Assembly (NCBI RefSeq): GCF_009363255.1
Contig: NZ_CP045318.1
Span: 1,402,001-1,466,000 of the forward strand
Reading direction: 5' to 3'
Origin: Roseivivax sp. THAF197b
GTDB taxonomy: Bacteria; Pseudomonadota; Alphaproteobacteria; Rhodobacterales; Rhodobacteraceae
Length of the DNA: 64,000 nt
Of the stretch, positions 25,874 through 34,460 are shown one piece after another. The first letter of the stretch is position 1. The number at the start of each line of letters is the position of its first letter. A program made the position numbers and the translations under genes. The notes under the pieces were generated by a model that did no database searches, was not told the origin of the DNA, and saw only the letters and a program-made list of their open reading frames with translations.

Positions 25874-27016
25874 TCAGATATTCTCGCCGCGGATGGCTTC
25901 GCACACGGCGTCGGTGACTTCCTGCGTGGTGGCCGTGCCGCCCACATCCGGTGTCATGATCCCGTCGGCGCAGACTTTCTCCACCGCGCGCATCAGGCGT
26001 TCGGAGGCATTCGCTTCGCCCAGATGGTCGAGCATCTGGCTTGCGGTCCAGAAGGTGGCCACGGGATTTGCGATGCCCTTGCCGGTGATGTCGAAGGCCG
26101 AGCCATGGATCGGCTCGAACATGGAGGGATAGCGCCGTTCGGGATCGATATTGCCCGTGGGCGCCACGCCGAGGCTGCCTGCCAGCGCACCGGCGAGGTC
26201 CGACAGGATGTCTGCGTGCAGGTTGGTCGCGACGATGGTGTCGAGGCTCTTGGGATCCTTGACCATGCGCACGGTCATGGCATCGACCAGCATCTTGTCC
26301 CAGGTCACGTCCGGGAAATCCTTGGACACCTCGGCCGCGATCTCGTCCCACATCACCATGCCAAACCGCTGGGCGTTGGACTTCGTCACCACGGTCAGGA
26401 GTTTCCGGGGCCGCGACCGGGCCAGTTCGAACGCATAGCGCATGATCCGCGTGACGCCGGTGCGGGTGAAGATCGACACTTCCGTGCCGACTTCCTCGGG
26501 CATGCCCTGATGCGTGCGTCCGCCATTGCCGGAATATTCCCCCTCGGAGTTCTCGCGCACGATGACCCAGTCGAGATCACCGGGGCCGACACCGGCCAGA
26601 GGCGAGGTGATGCCCGGCAGGATCTTGGTCGGGCGCACATTCGCATATTGGTCGAAGCCCTGGCAGATCGGCAGGCGCAGACCCCAGAGCGTGACGTGAT
26701 CCGGCACATCGGGCGCGCCCACGGCACCGAAGAAGATGGCGTCGAAATCCTTGATCTCGTCGCGTCCGTTCTCGGGCATCAGCGCGCCGGTCTTCTTGTA
26801 GCGCTCCGAGCCCCAGTCGAATTCGGTGACGTCGAAGGTGAAGCTACCGTCGCGCCGGGCCAGTGCCTCGAGCGCCTGCAATCCGGCGGCGATCACCTCT
26901 GGGCCGATGCCGTCGGCCGGAATCGAGGCGATCCTGTAGGTCTTCACCGCATCACCTGCCGCGTGTGATTGGCCGGACGGCGCAGTCGCGGGCTTGCCCT
27001 CTGTCAGGATCGTCAT
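25874..27016 (-). CDS. ttuC: Tartrate dehydrogenase / D-malate dehydrogenase family
   Basis: A 380-residue beta-decarboxylating dehydrogenase of the isopropylmalate/isocitrate family. YRIASIPADGIGPEVIAAGL near residue 27 is the usual start of the fold; NSEGEYSGNGGR and the later DALTVRMVKDP-type active-site strand (actual AMTVRMVKDPKSLDTIVATN) fit tartrate/D-malate members. GSAFDITGKGIANPVATFWT is the NAD-binding C-terminal block. It oxidises and decarboxylates tartrate or malate in the cytosol. First gene of a two-gene operon with glycerate kinase, divergent from a LysR gene. The N-terminus carries about 25 extra residues. Confidence 0.9.
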   Translation of the reverse strand: MTILTEGKPATAPSGQSHAAGDAVKTYRIASIPADGIGPEVIAAGLQALEALARRDGSFTFDVTEFDWGSERYKKTGALMPENGRDEIKDFDAIFFGAVGAPDVPDHVTLWGLRLPICQGFDQYANVRPTKILPGITSPLAGVGPGDLDWVIVRENSEGEYSGNGGRTHQGMPEEVGTEVSIFTRTGVTRIMRYAFELARSRPRKLLTVVTKSNAQRFGMVMWDEIAAEVSKDFPDVTWDKMLVDAMTVRMVKDPKSLDTIVATNLHADILSDLAGALAGSLGVAPTGNIDPERRYPSMFEPIHGSAFDITGKGIANPVATFWTASQMLDHLGEANASERLMRAVEKVCADGIMTPDVGGTATTQEVTDAVCEAIRGENI

Positions 27017-27090
27017 GCTGTTTCCTCCTCGTCAACACGTGTTTGCGCGGAAGCGTACAGGCAGGCGATTGCGCTTCTCAATTCCACGTC

Positions 27091-27112
27091 GATTATATAC
27101 TTAAATGAAATA
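27091..27112. promoter_or_regulatory. Candidate LysR site in the divergent ttuC-lysR promoter
   Basis: GATTATAT-AC-TTAA-ATGAAATA lies between the divergent starts of the tartrate dehydrogenase gene (27016) and the LysR gene (27135). The same GATTATAT ... ATGAAATA arrangement occurs in reverse orientation at 28048-28072 before the TAXI transporter gene. This suggests one regulator binds both. Confidence 0.6.
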
Positions 27113-27134
27113 CTGACGCGATTAGAGAGCGCAT

Positions 27135-28049
27135 GTGAATATCACTCAATTGAAATGCCTGCTTGCGGCGGCGGAGACCCTGCATTTCGGACGCGCCGCG
27201 CAGTCGCTCGGTATGCTGCCTGCGACGCTTGGACGGCAGATCAAGCAACTCGAGGATCACCTCGGCGTGTCGCTGTTCACGCGCACCACGCGCGCTGTCG
27301 CACTCACGGAGGCGGGTAGTCGGATCTTGGAGGATGCCCGCGCGCTCGTCGCCCAGGCCGAGGCGTTCGAGGAAAAGGTCCGCGCCGTGCGCAGCGACGG
27401 TGAACATGTCCTCAGGGTCGGCGCGATCGATAGCGCGGCGGCCGGGTTGATTCCGCAAATCCTGCACCCGCTGCAGGCCGCGCATCCGGAGCTGAAGATC
27501 CAGATCGTCGAGCAGAAGACCATTCACCTATTGCCGAAACTTCTGAGCGGCAGCCTCGACATCGCGTTGTGCCGTCCGCCCGACATCCGGGACCCGCGAT
27601 TGGTCTTCCAGACCCTGTTCTATGAGACGGCCGTCGTCGCCCTGCCGAAATCGCATCCCCTGGCCGACCGCGAAGCGATCGAGATTGCCGATCTTGCCGA
27701 AGAGCCCCTGATCGTGCCGGACCGGCGGTCCCGACCGCATTCCCACGATCTGACCATGTCGCTGTTTCTCGGCGCGGGCCTGACGGCGCGGGTCGCGCAA
27801 ATTGCAGAAGAGAAGCAGACCATCGTCAACCTGGTGGCGGCGGGGACCGGTTTGGCCATCGTGCCGCGCTGGACGTCGCGCCTTGGCGTCAAGGGCGTGA
27901 ACTTCATTCCCCTGGCAACAACGGATGCGACCTCGCAGGCGAAACTGATCCTTGCCGCTGCATGGGCGCGGGGCACGCGAGACCGGCTTCGGGATGATTT
28001 CCTCCAGACCCTCGATGCCAATCTAGGCGTGCTCGAAGCCTCGGCCTGA
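27135..28049 (+). CDS. LysR family transcriptional regulator of the tartrate/TAXI locus
   Basis: A 304-residue LysR protein. Residues 1-60 form the winged helix (NITQLKCLLAAAETLHFGRA, SLGMLPATLGRQIKQLEDHL) and residues about 90-300 the periplasmic-binding-like effector domain. The only good start is GTG 27135. It is divergent from ttuC and 127 bases upstream of the TAXI binding-protein gene. The same DNA motif lies upstream of it and at its 3' end, so it probably activates both the tartrate pair and the transporter in response to a carboxylate effector (inference). Confidence 0.92.
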   Translation: MNITQLKCLLAAAETLHFGRAAQSLGMLPATLGRQIKQLEDHLGVSLFTRTTRAVALTEAGSRILEDARALVAQAEAFEEKVRAVRSDGEHVLRVGAIDSAAAGLIPQILHPLQAAHPELKIQIVEQKTIHLLPKLLSGSLDIALCRPPDIRDPRLVFQTLFYETAVVALPKSHPLADREAIEIADLAEEPLIVPDRRSRPHSHDLTMSLFLGAGLTARVAQIAEEKQTIVNLVAAGTGLAIVPRWTSRLGVKGVNFIPLATTDATSQAKLILAAAWARGTRDRLRDDFLQTLDANLGVLEASA

Positions 28050-28072
28050 TTATTTCATAACTGAATATAATC
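28048..28072. promoter_or_regulatory. Candidate LysR site upstream of the TAXI-TRAP operon
   Basis: The reverse strand reads GATTATAT-TC-AGTT-ATGAAATA-ATC, agreeing at 18 of 25 positions, and at both eight-base arms, with the site at 27091. The forward strand also has a near-palindrome (GATTATTTCA ... TGAATATAATC). It overlaps the LysR stop codon by two bases and lies 104 bases before the TAXI start. Confidence 0.6.
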
Positions 28073-28175
28073 CGTGACGAATTGAGTTGGAGACGCTCCT
28101 TCGACCACACTCTTCCTCGGAGGACGCGCCACATCAGGATGCGTCACGAGGGGAATACAACGGAGGAGGAAACCG

Positions 28176-29144
28176 ATGAAATTCACCACATTTCTTGCCG
28201 CCGCAGCATGCGTCGCAGCATTGCCGGCAGTCGCGCAGGACAATGCGGACTGGCCGAGCAGCCTGACCATCGGCACAGGCAGCCAGGGCGGCACCTATTT
28301 CGGCTATGGCAGCGGCTTCGGCGCGATGATCAGCGAAGAGCTGGGCGTCAATGCCGGCGTCGAGATCACCGGCGGCCCGGTGCAGAACGTCACGCTGGTC
28401 GAGGCGGGCGAGCATCAGCTCGGCTTCGTCACGCTCGGCCCCGCCGATGAAGCGCGCCGCGGCGAAAGCCCGCTGATGCCGGGCACGCCGCATGAAGGCG
28501 TGCGCGCGCTCTTCCCGATGTACCAGACGCCGCTGCAGGCGGCCGTGCTGGCATCCTCGGATATCGAGAGCTTCCAGGACCTCGCAGGCAAGCGCGTGGG
28601 CGTCGGCCCCGCGGGCGGCACATCGGCCACCTACTGGACGCGCTTTTTCGAGAACGCGGAAGGTTACGGCGATGTGACGATCTCCAACGCGGGCGGCTCG
28701 GACACGGCCGGTCAGCTCAAGGACGGTCTGATCGATGCGTTCGTCTATGCTGCGGGTCTGCCGACGGGCGCCTATTCGCAGCTCGCCGTCGAAAACGACG
28801 TGCGCTTCCTGTCGATGGATGACGAGACGCTGGCGACCATGAAGGAAATCGTGCCCGCAATGGCCGATTTCACCATCCCCGCGGACACCTACGAGGATCA
28901 GCCCGAGGATCTTCAGACCGTATCGCTTTGGAACTTCGCCATCGCGCATGAGGACATGCCGGAAAGCCTCGCCTACGAGATCACGGCACTCGCCATGGAA
29001 AACCATGACCGCATGATGACCAACCATGCTGCCGCACGCGAGACCCTGCCGGAGAACGTCTCCAAGAACACCGTCATCCCGTTCCACCCGGGCGCTGCCC
29101 GCTGGTTCGAGGAGAACGGCTTCGACGTGCCGTCGGTCGAGTAA
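28176..29144 (+). CDS. TAXI family TRAP transporter solute-binding protein
   Basis: A 322-residue periplasmic binding protein. MKFTTFLAAAACVAALPAVA is the signal peptide. LTIGTGSQGGTYFGYGSGFG is the TAXI family hallmark (T-G-x-x-G-G-T-Y), and VGVGPAGGTSATYW the second loop. GGAGGAGGAAACCG gives an excellent ribosome binding site. It pairs with the fused permease downstream. TAXI systems import mainly glutamate or other dicarboxylates; the linkage to tartrate enzymes suggests a tartrate-like acid here. A strong hairpin lies after the stop. Confidence 0.93.
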   Translation: MKFTTFLAAAACVAALPAVAQDNADWPSSLTIGTGSQGGTYFGYGSGFGAMISEELGVNAGVEITGGPVQNVTLVEAGEHQLGFVTLGPADEARRGESPLMPGTPHEGVRALFPMYQTPLQAAVLASSDIESFQDLAGKRVGVGPAGGTSATYWTRFFENAEGYGDVTISNAGGSDTAGQLKDGLIDAFVYAAGLPTGAYSQLAVENDVRFLSMDDETLATMKEIVPAMADFTIPADTYEDQPEDLQTVSLWNFAIAHEDMPESLAYEITALAMENHDRMMTNHAAARETLPENVSKNTVIPFHPGAARWFEENGFDVPSVE

Positions 29145-29178
29145 ACCCGCGCCACATCTGGCAAAAGTCTGAACGCGC

Positions 29179-29216
29179 GCGGGCGGCGATTCCCATGTCG
29201 CCGCCCGCTTCTTTTC
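29179..29216 (+). terminator. Intercistronic terminator or attenuator hairpin
   Basis: GCGGGCGGCGA (29179-29189) pairs perfectly with TCGCCGCCCGC (29198-29208) around an eight-base loop, followed by TTCTTTTC. It sits between the TAXI binding-protein gene and the permease gene, 35 bases after the stop. It should stop part of the transcripts so that binding protein is made in excess. Confidence 0.8.
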
Positions 29217-29238
29217 ATATTCACGAGCGATCCGGACC

Positions 29239-31446
29239 ATGAGCAACGCGCAGCATAAGCACAGCCCAAACCCGGCCGAAAGCGACGGTAAGTCCGCCAT
29301 CGAGCAAGAATTGGCCCGCGCCAATGTCGACAACGACCCCGTAGCCGCGAACCAGAGGCTGTTTATCGGCAGCCGCAACTTCATCGTCGCGGCGATGTGT
29401 GTGGCCTACACGGTGTTCCACCTTCTGGTGATGAACGTCTACCCGCTGGAAACCTGGGCCTATCGCCTGACCCATGTGGGCGGCGGTCTGCTGCTCGGCT
29501 TCCTTCTGTTCGGCTCCCAGCCGTTCGGAGAGGATGCGGGACCGACCCAACGCGAAAGCCTCATGTCAAAAGTGCTGCTGGTTCTTGCCGGGGCAGGGGT
29601 CCTCTACGGCCTGATCGGTGTTGTCGCGATCTGGATCAACGGCACGCTTCTGGGCGAGATGATGCCTCCGGCCTGGGCAATGTCGACCTTCGGCATCCCG
29701 CTGACCCTCGGCACGGGCCTCGCCATCGTGCATGGCTGGGTCTTTCCCCATCGGGGGCGGATGCAATTCGCGCCGGGCGATGTGGTGCTGGCCTTGGCCG
29801 CGATCGCCTTCACGGCCTACCTGATCTTCTTCGCGCGCCAGCTTCAACTGCGTGCGGGCATGCCCATGGCCCTGCCGGGCGATATGTGGTCGGCCATCAC
29901 CGGCGTGCTGCTGATCATCGAGCTCACGCGCCGCCTTGCCGGGATGGCGCTGGTGATCATCGCGGGCGTTTTCGTGGCCTATGCTTTCGCGGGCCCCTGG
30001 CTGCCCGGGATTTTCGAGCATCGCGGCTATGACGTGAAGCGTTTCTTCTCCTACATCTTCACCGATAACGGGGTGCTCGGCGCGCCGATCGCGATCTCGT
30101 CCACCTACATCATCCTGTTCGTCGTCTTCGCGGCCTTTCTGCAGACCACGCGGGTCGGGGAATACTTCGTGAACCTCGCCTTCGCGGCTGCGGGCCATCG
30201 CCGCGGCGGTCCGGCCAAGGTGGCGATCTTCGCCTCCGGTCTCATGGGCATGATCAACGGCACCTCGGCGGGCAATGTCGTGGCGACCGGTTCGCTGACC
30301 ATCCCGATGATGAAAAAGGTGGGCTACCGGCCCCAGACCTCCGCCGCGGTGGAGGCCGCAGCCTCCACGGGCGGGCAGATCATGCCGCCGATCATGGGCG
30401 CAGGCGCCTTCATCATGGCCGAGATCACGGGCATCGCCTACATGGACATCGTCTATGCCGCGATCATCCCGGCGGTGATCTACTTCGTGTCGGTCTATTT
30501 CATGGTCGATCTGGCCGCTAAGAAGGCCAACATGATGGGCCTGCCGCGCGACCAGCTTCCCAAGCTCGCGAAACTGGCCAAGCAGATCTACCTGTTCCTC
30601 CCCATCGTGGTGCTGATCTACGCGCTCTTTGCAGGCTATTCGGTGATCCGCTGCGGTACGCTGGCGATGATCACCGCCGCGGTGGTGTCCTGGCTCACGC
30701 CGCACCGCATGGGGCCGCGGCAACTGATCCAGGCGCTCGACAACGGCGCGCGCATGGTGCTGCAGCTGGTCGCGGTCTGTGCCACGGCGGGGATCATCGT
30801 GGGGGTCATCGCCCTGACAGGCATCGGCTCGCGCTTCTCGACGGTGCTGCTGGCGCTGGCGGATCAGAGCCAGATCCTCGCGCTTTTCTTCGCCATGGTC
30901 GTGTCGATCATCCTCGGCATGGGGATGCCCACGACGGCGGCCTATGCCGTGGCGGCCTCGGTCATCGCACCGGGCGTCATCAACCTCGGCGTCGCACCGC
31001 TGACCGCGCATCTCTTCATCTTCTATTTCGCGGTGATGTCGGCAATCACGCCACCCGTGGCGCTGGCCGCCTATGCGGGCTCCGCGCTGGCCGGGTCGGA
31101 CCCGATCCGCACGAGCGTGGAGAGCTTCAAGATCGGCCTTGCGGCCTTCGTGGTGCCCTACATGTTCTTCTACTCGCCCGCGATGCTGCTCAACGGCAGT
31201 TGGTTTGACATCGCCCATATTGCTGCAACGGCGCTGGTCGGCGTGTACCTGTTGTCCTGCGCGGTGCAGGGCTGGTTCTTCGGCCACGCCAACGCGGCAG
31301 TTCGCGCAGCCCTCGGGGCGGGCGGACTGACCATGATCGCAGGCGGCTGGATTACGGACGCAATCGGGGTGGGCATCGCGATCGTTCTGGTGCTGATCCA
31401 GCGCGGACGCATGGGCGCCTCCGATTTCGCTCGTGGTGCCGACTGA
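29239..31446 (+). CDS. TRAP transporter fused permease (DctQM-type, TAXI class)
   Basis: A 735-residue inner-membrane protein that fuses the small and large TRAP permease subunits. The first about 40 residues are cytoplasmic and polar; then about 4 spans (residues 50-200) are the DctQ-like part and about 12 or more spans form the DctM part, with SGLMGMINGTSAGNVVATGS and AAASTGGQIMPPIMGAGAFI as its paired re-entrant motifs, and GMGMPTTAAYAVAASVIAPG in the second half. It uses an ion gradient to import the acid brought by the TAXI protein. Convergent with the LysR gene at 31651. Confidence 0.93.
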   Translation: MSNAQHKHSPNPAESDGKSAIEQELARANVDNDPVAANQRLFIGSRNFIVAAMCVAYTVFHLLVMNVYPLETWAYRLTHVGGGLLLGFLLFGSQPFGEDAGPTQRESLMSKVLLVLAGAGVLYGLIGVVAIWINGTLLGEMMPPAWAMSTFGIPLTLGTGLAIVHGWVFPHRGRMQFAPGDVVLALAAIAFTAYLIFFARQLQLRAGMPMALPGDMWSAITGVLLIIELTRRLAGMALVIIAGVFVAYAFAGPWLPGIFEHRGYDVKRFFSYIFTDNGVLGAPIAISSTYIILFVVFAAFLQTTRVGEYFVNLAFAAAGHRRGGPAKVAIFASGLMGMINGTSAGNVVATGSLTIPMMKKVGYRPQTSAAVEAAASTGGQIMPPIMGAGAFIMAEITGIAYMDIVYAAIIPAVIYFVSVYFMVDLAAKKANMMGLPRDQLPKLAKLAKQIYLFLPIVVLIYALFAGYSVIRCGTLAMITAAVVSWLTPHRMGPRQLIQALDNGARMVLQLVAVCATAGIIVGVIALTGIGSRFSTVLLALADQSQILALFFAMVVSIILGMGMPTTAAYAVAASVIAPGVINLGVAPLTAHLFIFYFAVMSAITPPVALAAYAGSALAGSDPIRTSVESFKIGLAAFVVPYMFFYSPAMLLNGSWFDIAHIAATALVGVYLLSCAVQGWFFGHANAAVRAALGAGGLTMIAGGWITDAIGVGIAIVLVLIQRGRMGASDFARGAD

Positions 31447-31502
31447 GGGTAGCGGCGAAGCCCGCCCTCTGGTCGGATCAAGCGGTCATAAGGGATAAAG
31501 CG

Positions 31503-31530
31503 AGAGGCGCCGAAATGGCGTCTCTTCGCG
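31503..31530 (+). terminator. Weak hairpin after the TRAP permease gene
   Basis: AGAGGCGCC (31503-31511) pairs, with one G-T pair, to GGCGTCTCT (31517-31525). The tail (TCGCGC) is poor in T. It is 55 bases after the permease stop. Confidence 0.4.
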
Positions 31531-31584
31531 CAAGGGTGCGGTGGTCCGGGCAGGACCGTTCGACCCGTCAAACCGAAGATCTGA

Positions 31585-31621
31585 ACCACGCGGCTCCGAA
31601 CATATCGGATAGCCGCGTGGT
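31585..31621. terminator. Strong hairpin between convergent genes
   Basis: ACCACGCGGCT (31585-31595) pairs perfectly with AGCCGCGTGGT (31611-31621); inside it CCGA pairs with TCGG, giving a 15-pair stem with a two-base bulge and a five-base loop. It has no T-run on either strand. It lies 29 bases after the stop of the minus-strand LysR gene, so it may act as a two-way stop or mRNA end protector. Confidence 0.55.
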
Positions 31622-31650
31622 CACATCGACGCCTCCCGGGCAATACCGGC

Positions 31651-32583
31651 TCATTCGATCTGGACGATTCCGGCAAAACGGTCGCGGATCACGTCGCGGA
31701 TGAGGGTCGCCATGCGCTGGATCAGTTCGCGATGCGCGGCCCGCCGCCGCCACGCCAAACCGATGGAGCGTGTGAGACGATCCTTGCGAAAGGGCCGGAC
31801 AACCACGTCGCCGGTATCGCCCGAGACCTCGGAGCGCACGTAAAGCGCCGGAAGGAAACTCACGCCCATATCAAGCGCCGTCATCTGCCGCACGGCATCA
31901 AGGCTCGTCCCTTCGTAATCGCGCCGCAGGTTCGCCCCGACCTCTTCGCAAAGTGCCGCGATTTGCGTGTGTAGCCGGTAGGCGTCGGACAGACCGATGA
32001 CATCGAGCCCGGCAAGATCCGAAGGCGCAATATTCTGCCGGGCGGCGAAGGGATGATCCTGTGCCATGGCAAGCTTCAGAGGCTCCCGAAAAAGCCGCTG
32101 CGTTTCGATATCGGCGGATGAGACCGGGAGCTGCGTCAGGATGAGATCGTGCTGACCCGTCATGAGTTCGTCCTGAAGCTGCAGCGGCGTCGCGTCGCGC
32201 GCGATCACCTTGAGCGCCGGGTAGGACAGATGAAGCTGGCGCATCACATGCGGCAGCAGATAGGGGCCGAGGGTCGGGGTGGAGCCGAAGCGCACAGTTC
32301 CGCCGAAGCCCGCGCGCATATCCTGCGCCAGGGCGCGGAGCGTGTCTGCCTCATCCGCAACCCGGCGCGCCTGCTCGAGCATCGTGCGCCCGTGTGGCGT
32401 GAGGACCGCGCCGCGTTGGCCGCGCTCCACCAGTTCCACGCCGAGGGCCTCTTCCAGCGCCACGATCTGCTGGCTGAGCGACGGCTGGCTGATGCCGACA
32501 CGCTCGGCCGCGCGCCGGTAATGGCGCGTGTCCGCAAGTGCGAGGAAATAGGTCAGCTGTCTCAGCGTGAAATCTGCGGGCAT
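31651..32583 (-). CDS. OxyR-like LysR family regulator lacking the peroxidatic Cys
   Basis: A 310-residue LysR protein most like the OxyR group: FTLRQLTYFLALADTRHYRR and GISQPSLSQQIVALEEALGV form the DNA-binding domain, and LPALYVRSEVSG lies in the effector domain. In E. coli OxyR the redox pair is C199 and C208 (GHCLRDQ and GFCFEAG). Here the aligned segment reads DAYRLHTQIAALCEEVG: the first Cys is Arg and the second is kept. A disulfide switch is therefore not possible in the usual form. It may sense another ligand, or be redox-regulated through one Cys. Transcribed divergent from YdcH. Confidence 0.9.
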   Translation of the reverse strand: MPADFTLRQLTYFLALADTRHYRRAAERVGISQPSLSQQIVALEEALGVELVERGQRGAVLTPHGRTMLEQARRVADEADTLRALAQDMRAGFGGTVRFGSTPTLGPYLLPHVMRQLHLSYPALKVIARDATPLQLQDELMTGQHDLILTQLPVSSADIETQRLFREPLKLAMAQDHPFAARQNIAPSDLAGLDVIGLSDAYRLHTQIAALCEEVGANLRRDYEGTSLDAVRQMTALDMGVSFLPALYVRSEVSGDTGDVVVRPFRKDRLTRSIGLAWRRRAAHRELIQRMATLIRDVIRDRFAGIVQIE

Positions 32584-32736
32584 CCGGTTTGCTCATGCGG
32601 TATCGGGCTTCGAATAATATAGGAAAGGCCGATCAAACTTTCAGGTTTATCTGTCTTTTTCCAATCGAACGCCTTGGCCATATCGCAAGTGCGGTCGGCA
32701 AAGATCGCTTCGGCTTAAACACAGGGAGACTGAAAG

Positions 32737-32973
32737 ATGAATGGGATGCCCGCCAAGAAACGCCACTCGATCATGGCTCGGGTCGACAATCTGCGCCGAC
32801 GTCGGCGCGAGTTGGCCGCGCGGGTCTATGCCGAATTGCGCAGACCCGCGCCGTGCAGCCTGACCTTGCAGGCCCTCAAACGGGAGCGCTTGCGCCTAAA
32901 GGACGAGATTTCCCGCTTCGACGGGCTGGTGCGCCAGAAGCCGCAGTCGCGCACTCCTTTGCCAGCGGCGTAA
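32737..32973 (+). CDS. YdcH-like DUF465 protein
   Basis: A 78-residue basic helical protein. LTLQALKRERLRLKDEISRF is the DUF465 core near residues 42-61. The first 40 residues are Arg-rich (DNLRRRRRELAARVYAELRR). CAGGGAGACTGAAAG gives a good binding site before ATG 32737; the later MPAKK start is possible. The function of YdcH proteins is unknown; many are cytosolic and abundant. A short frame follows three bases after its stop. Confidence 0.8.
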   Translation: MNGMPAKKRHSIMARVDNLRRRRRELAARVYAELRRPAPCSLTLQALKRERLRLKDEISRFDGLVRQKPQSRTPLPAA

Positions 32974-32976
32974 CGC

Positions 32977-33156
32977 ATGATGTTCGTCAGCTTTCTTTAC
33001 CGCAACAGCGGGCTCAGCCGGATGCACAGCCTCGATCTTGAGGACATGAAGCAGGCCATCTCCGAAGAAGATCATGACGGGCCGGACGGCGGAAGCCCGC
33101 ATGCGGACCGTCAAAGACCGGACCGTCATCGCCGAACGAAATCCGGGCCGCATTAA
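32977..33156 (+). CDS. Possible 59-aa protein downstream of YdcH (uncertain)
   Basis: ATG 32977 lies three bases after the YdcH stop and opens 59 codons. The first about 35 residues (MMFVSFLYRNSGLSRMHSLD, then LEDMKQAISEED) have codon use like real genes with GC-rich third positions, but the last 20 residues are Arg/His/Pro-rich and look out of frame. It may be a degraded or frameshifted gene, or chance. No family recognised. Confidence 0.25.
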   Translation: MMFVSFLYRNSGLSRMHSLDLEDMKQAISEEDHDGPDGGSPHADRQRPDRHRRTKSGPH

Positions 33157-33521
33157 TCGGTGGTTTGGGATCAGGGCAGGGGGGTGCGATGCCCCCCGCC
33201 CATGGCCAAACACACGTTGGGAGCAACAGCGTCTCCGAGAACGCGGCTTCGGCCGTGCGGCACGTACTCATCCGCCTTGCGCTCATCTCGGGGGACGCTC
33301 GAAGTGCTCTGCCTGAAAAGGTTTCCTCGGTCGCCATCCGCCCAGGCGCGCGTGAGTCCCTCTGACCGCCGCCGGTACCCTCAGCATCGCAAATCTGCCT
33401 ACCGGCGATGGACCCAATGCCGAGTACCTGTGCGCAGGCGCGCAGATATCGGGGCAAATACCCGTTTATTGCGCGGTGAAACCCAATATCCTGCATGTCG
33501 AGTCCATAATGGAGAAGATGC
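33157..33521. other. Intergenic stretch before the pirin gene
   Basis: About 365 bases. Short overlapping frames on both strands show no domain. No RNA gene, repeat or terminator was identified with confidence. The pirin start at 33522 is preceded by GGAGAAGATGC, a usable ribosome binding site. Confidence 0.4.
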
Positions 33522-34460
33522 ATGAGCTGGAACCCGGCCCTTGACCCGCATTGCCCCACCGGAGACGAGGTGGATGCGATCGACACGATTATCGTCCCCC
33601 GTGCGCGGGACCTCGGCGGGTTCGAGGTGCGGCGCGCGCTGCCTGCGCCCCGTCGCCAGATGGTCGGTCCGTTCATTTTCTTCGACCAGATGGGCCCCGC
33701 CGAATTTCTTCCGACGCGGGGCATGGATGTGCGGCCCCATCCGCATATCGGTCTGGCGACGATATCCTACCTGTTCAGAGGCCGCATGCATCACCGCGAC
33801 AGCCTCGGCACAGATGCGTGGATCGAGCCCGGAGCGGTGAACTGGATGGTTGCAGGGCACGGCATTACCCATTCCGAGCGTACGGACGACAAGACGCAGG
33901 TCGATCCGATGCCGTTCTTCGGCATCCAGACCTGGGTTGCGCTGCCCAGGGACCATGAGGATCGCGCACCGGAATTCGTGCACGCGGCGACCGACACGCT
34001 TCCGATGCTCGAGGGCGAAGGAAAATCGGTGCGGCTCATCCTCGGCAATGCCTGGGGGGAACGCGCGCCGGTCGAGACCGCCTCCGAGATGTTCTATGCC
34101 GATGCGACGCTTGCACCCGACGCCGCAATTCCGCTGCCCGACGAGCATGAGGATCGCGGCATCTATGTCGTGGAGGGCGCGGTCACGATCGCGGGGGAGA
34201 CCTTCGAAGCCGGTCGCATGATGGTGATCCGGCCGGGAGACCGGCTGTCCCTGAAGGCGGGGCCTTCGGGCGCTCGGGTCATGCTGCTCGGGGGCGAGAC
34301 CCTTGAAGGGTCGCGGTATATCTGGTGGAACTTCGTGGCCTCGTCGAAGGAGCGGATCGAAGAGGCGAAGGAAGCCTGGCGGGCCGGGGATTGGCAGGCA
34401 GGCCGGTTCCAGCTGCCTCCCGGTGATGACGCGGAGTTCATTCCATTGCCGGAACGATAG
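33522..34460 (+). CDS. Pirin family protein
   Basis: A 312-residue bicupin. RRQMVGPFIFFDQMGPAEF and VRPHPHIGLATISYLFRGRM are the pirin core; the His pair in RPHPHIG and the later GHGITHSER supply the metal site. The C-terminal cupin domain begins near residue 185. Members are iron proteins with quercetinase-like or regulatory roles; neither can be decided. GGAGAAG is upstream of the ATG. Single gene; the next gene on the right is on the opposite strand. Confidence 0.92.
   Translation: MSWNPALDPHCPTGDEVDAIDTIIVPRARDLGGFEVRRALPAPRRQMVGPFIFFDQMGPAEFLPTRGMDVRPHPHIGLATISYLFRGRMHHRDSLGTDAWIEPGAVNWMVAGHGITHSERTDDKTQVDPMPFFGIQTWVALPRDHEDRAPEFVHAATDTLPMLEGEGKSVRLILGNAWGERAPVETASEMFYADATLAPDAAIPLPDEHEDRGIYVVEGAVTIAGETFEAGRMMVIRPGDRLSLKAGPSGARVMLLGGETLEGSRYIWWNFVASSKERIEEAKEAWRAGDWQAGRFQLPPGDDAEFIPLPER

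Noticed and set aside
29566..31287. 573-codon minus-strand frame inside the TRAP permease gene
   Set aside because: His/Arg/Asp-rich antisense frame typical of GC-rich membrane genes; the plus strand has clear TRAP motifs.
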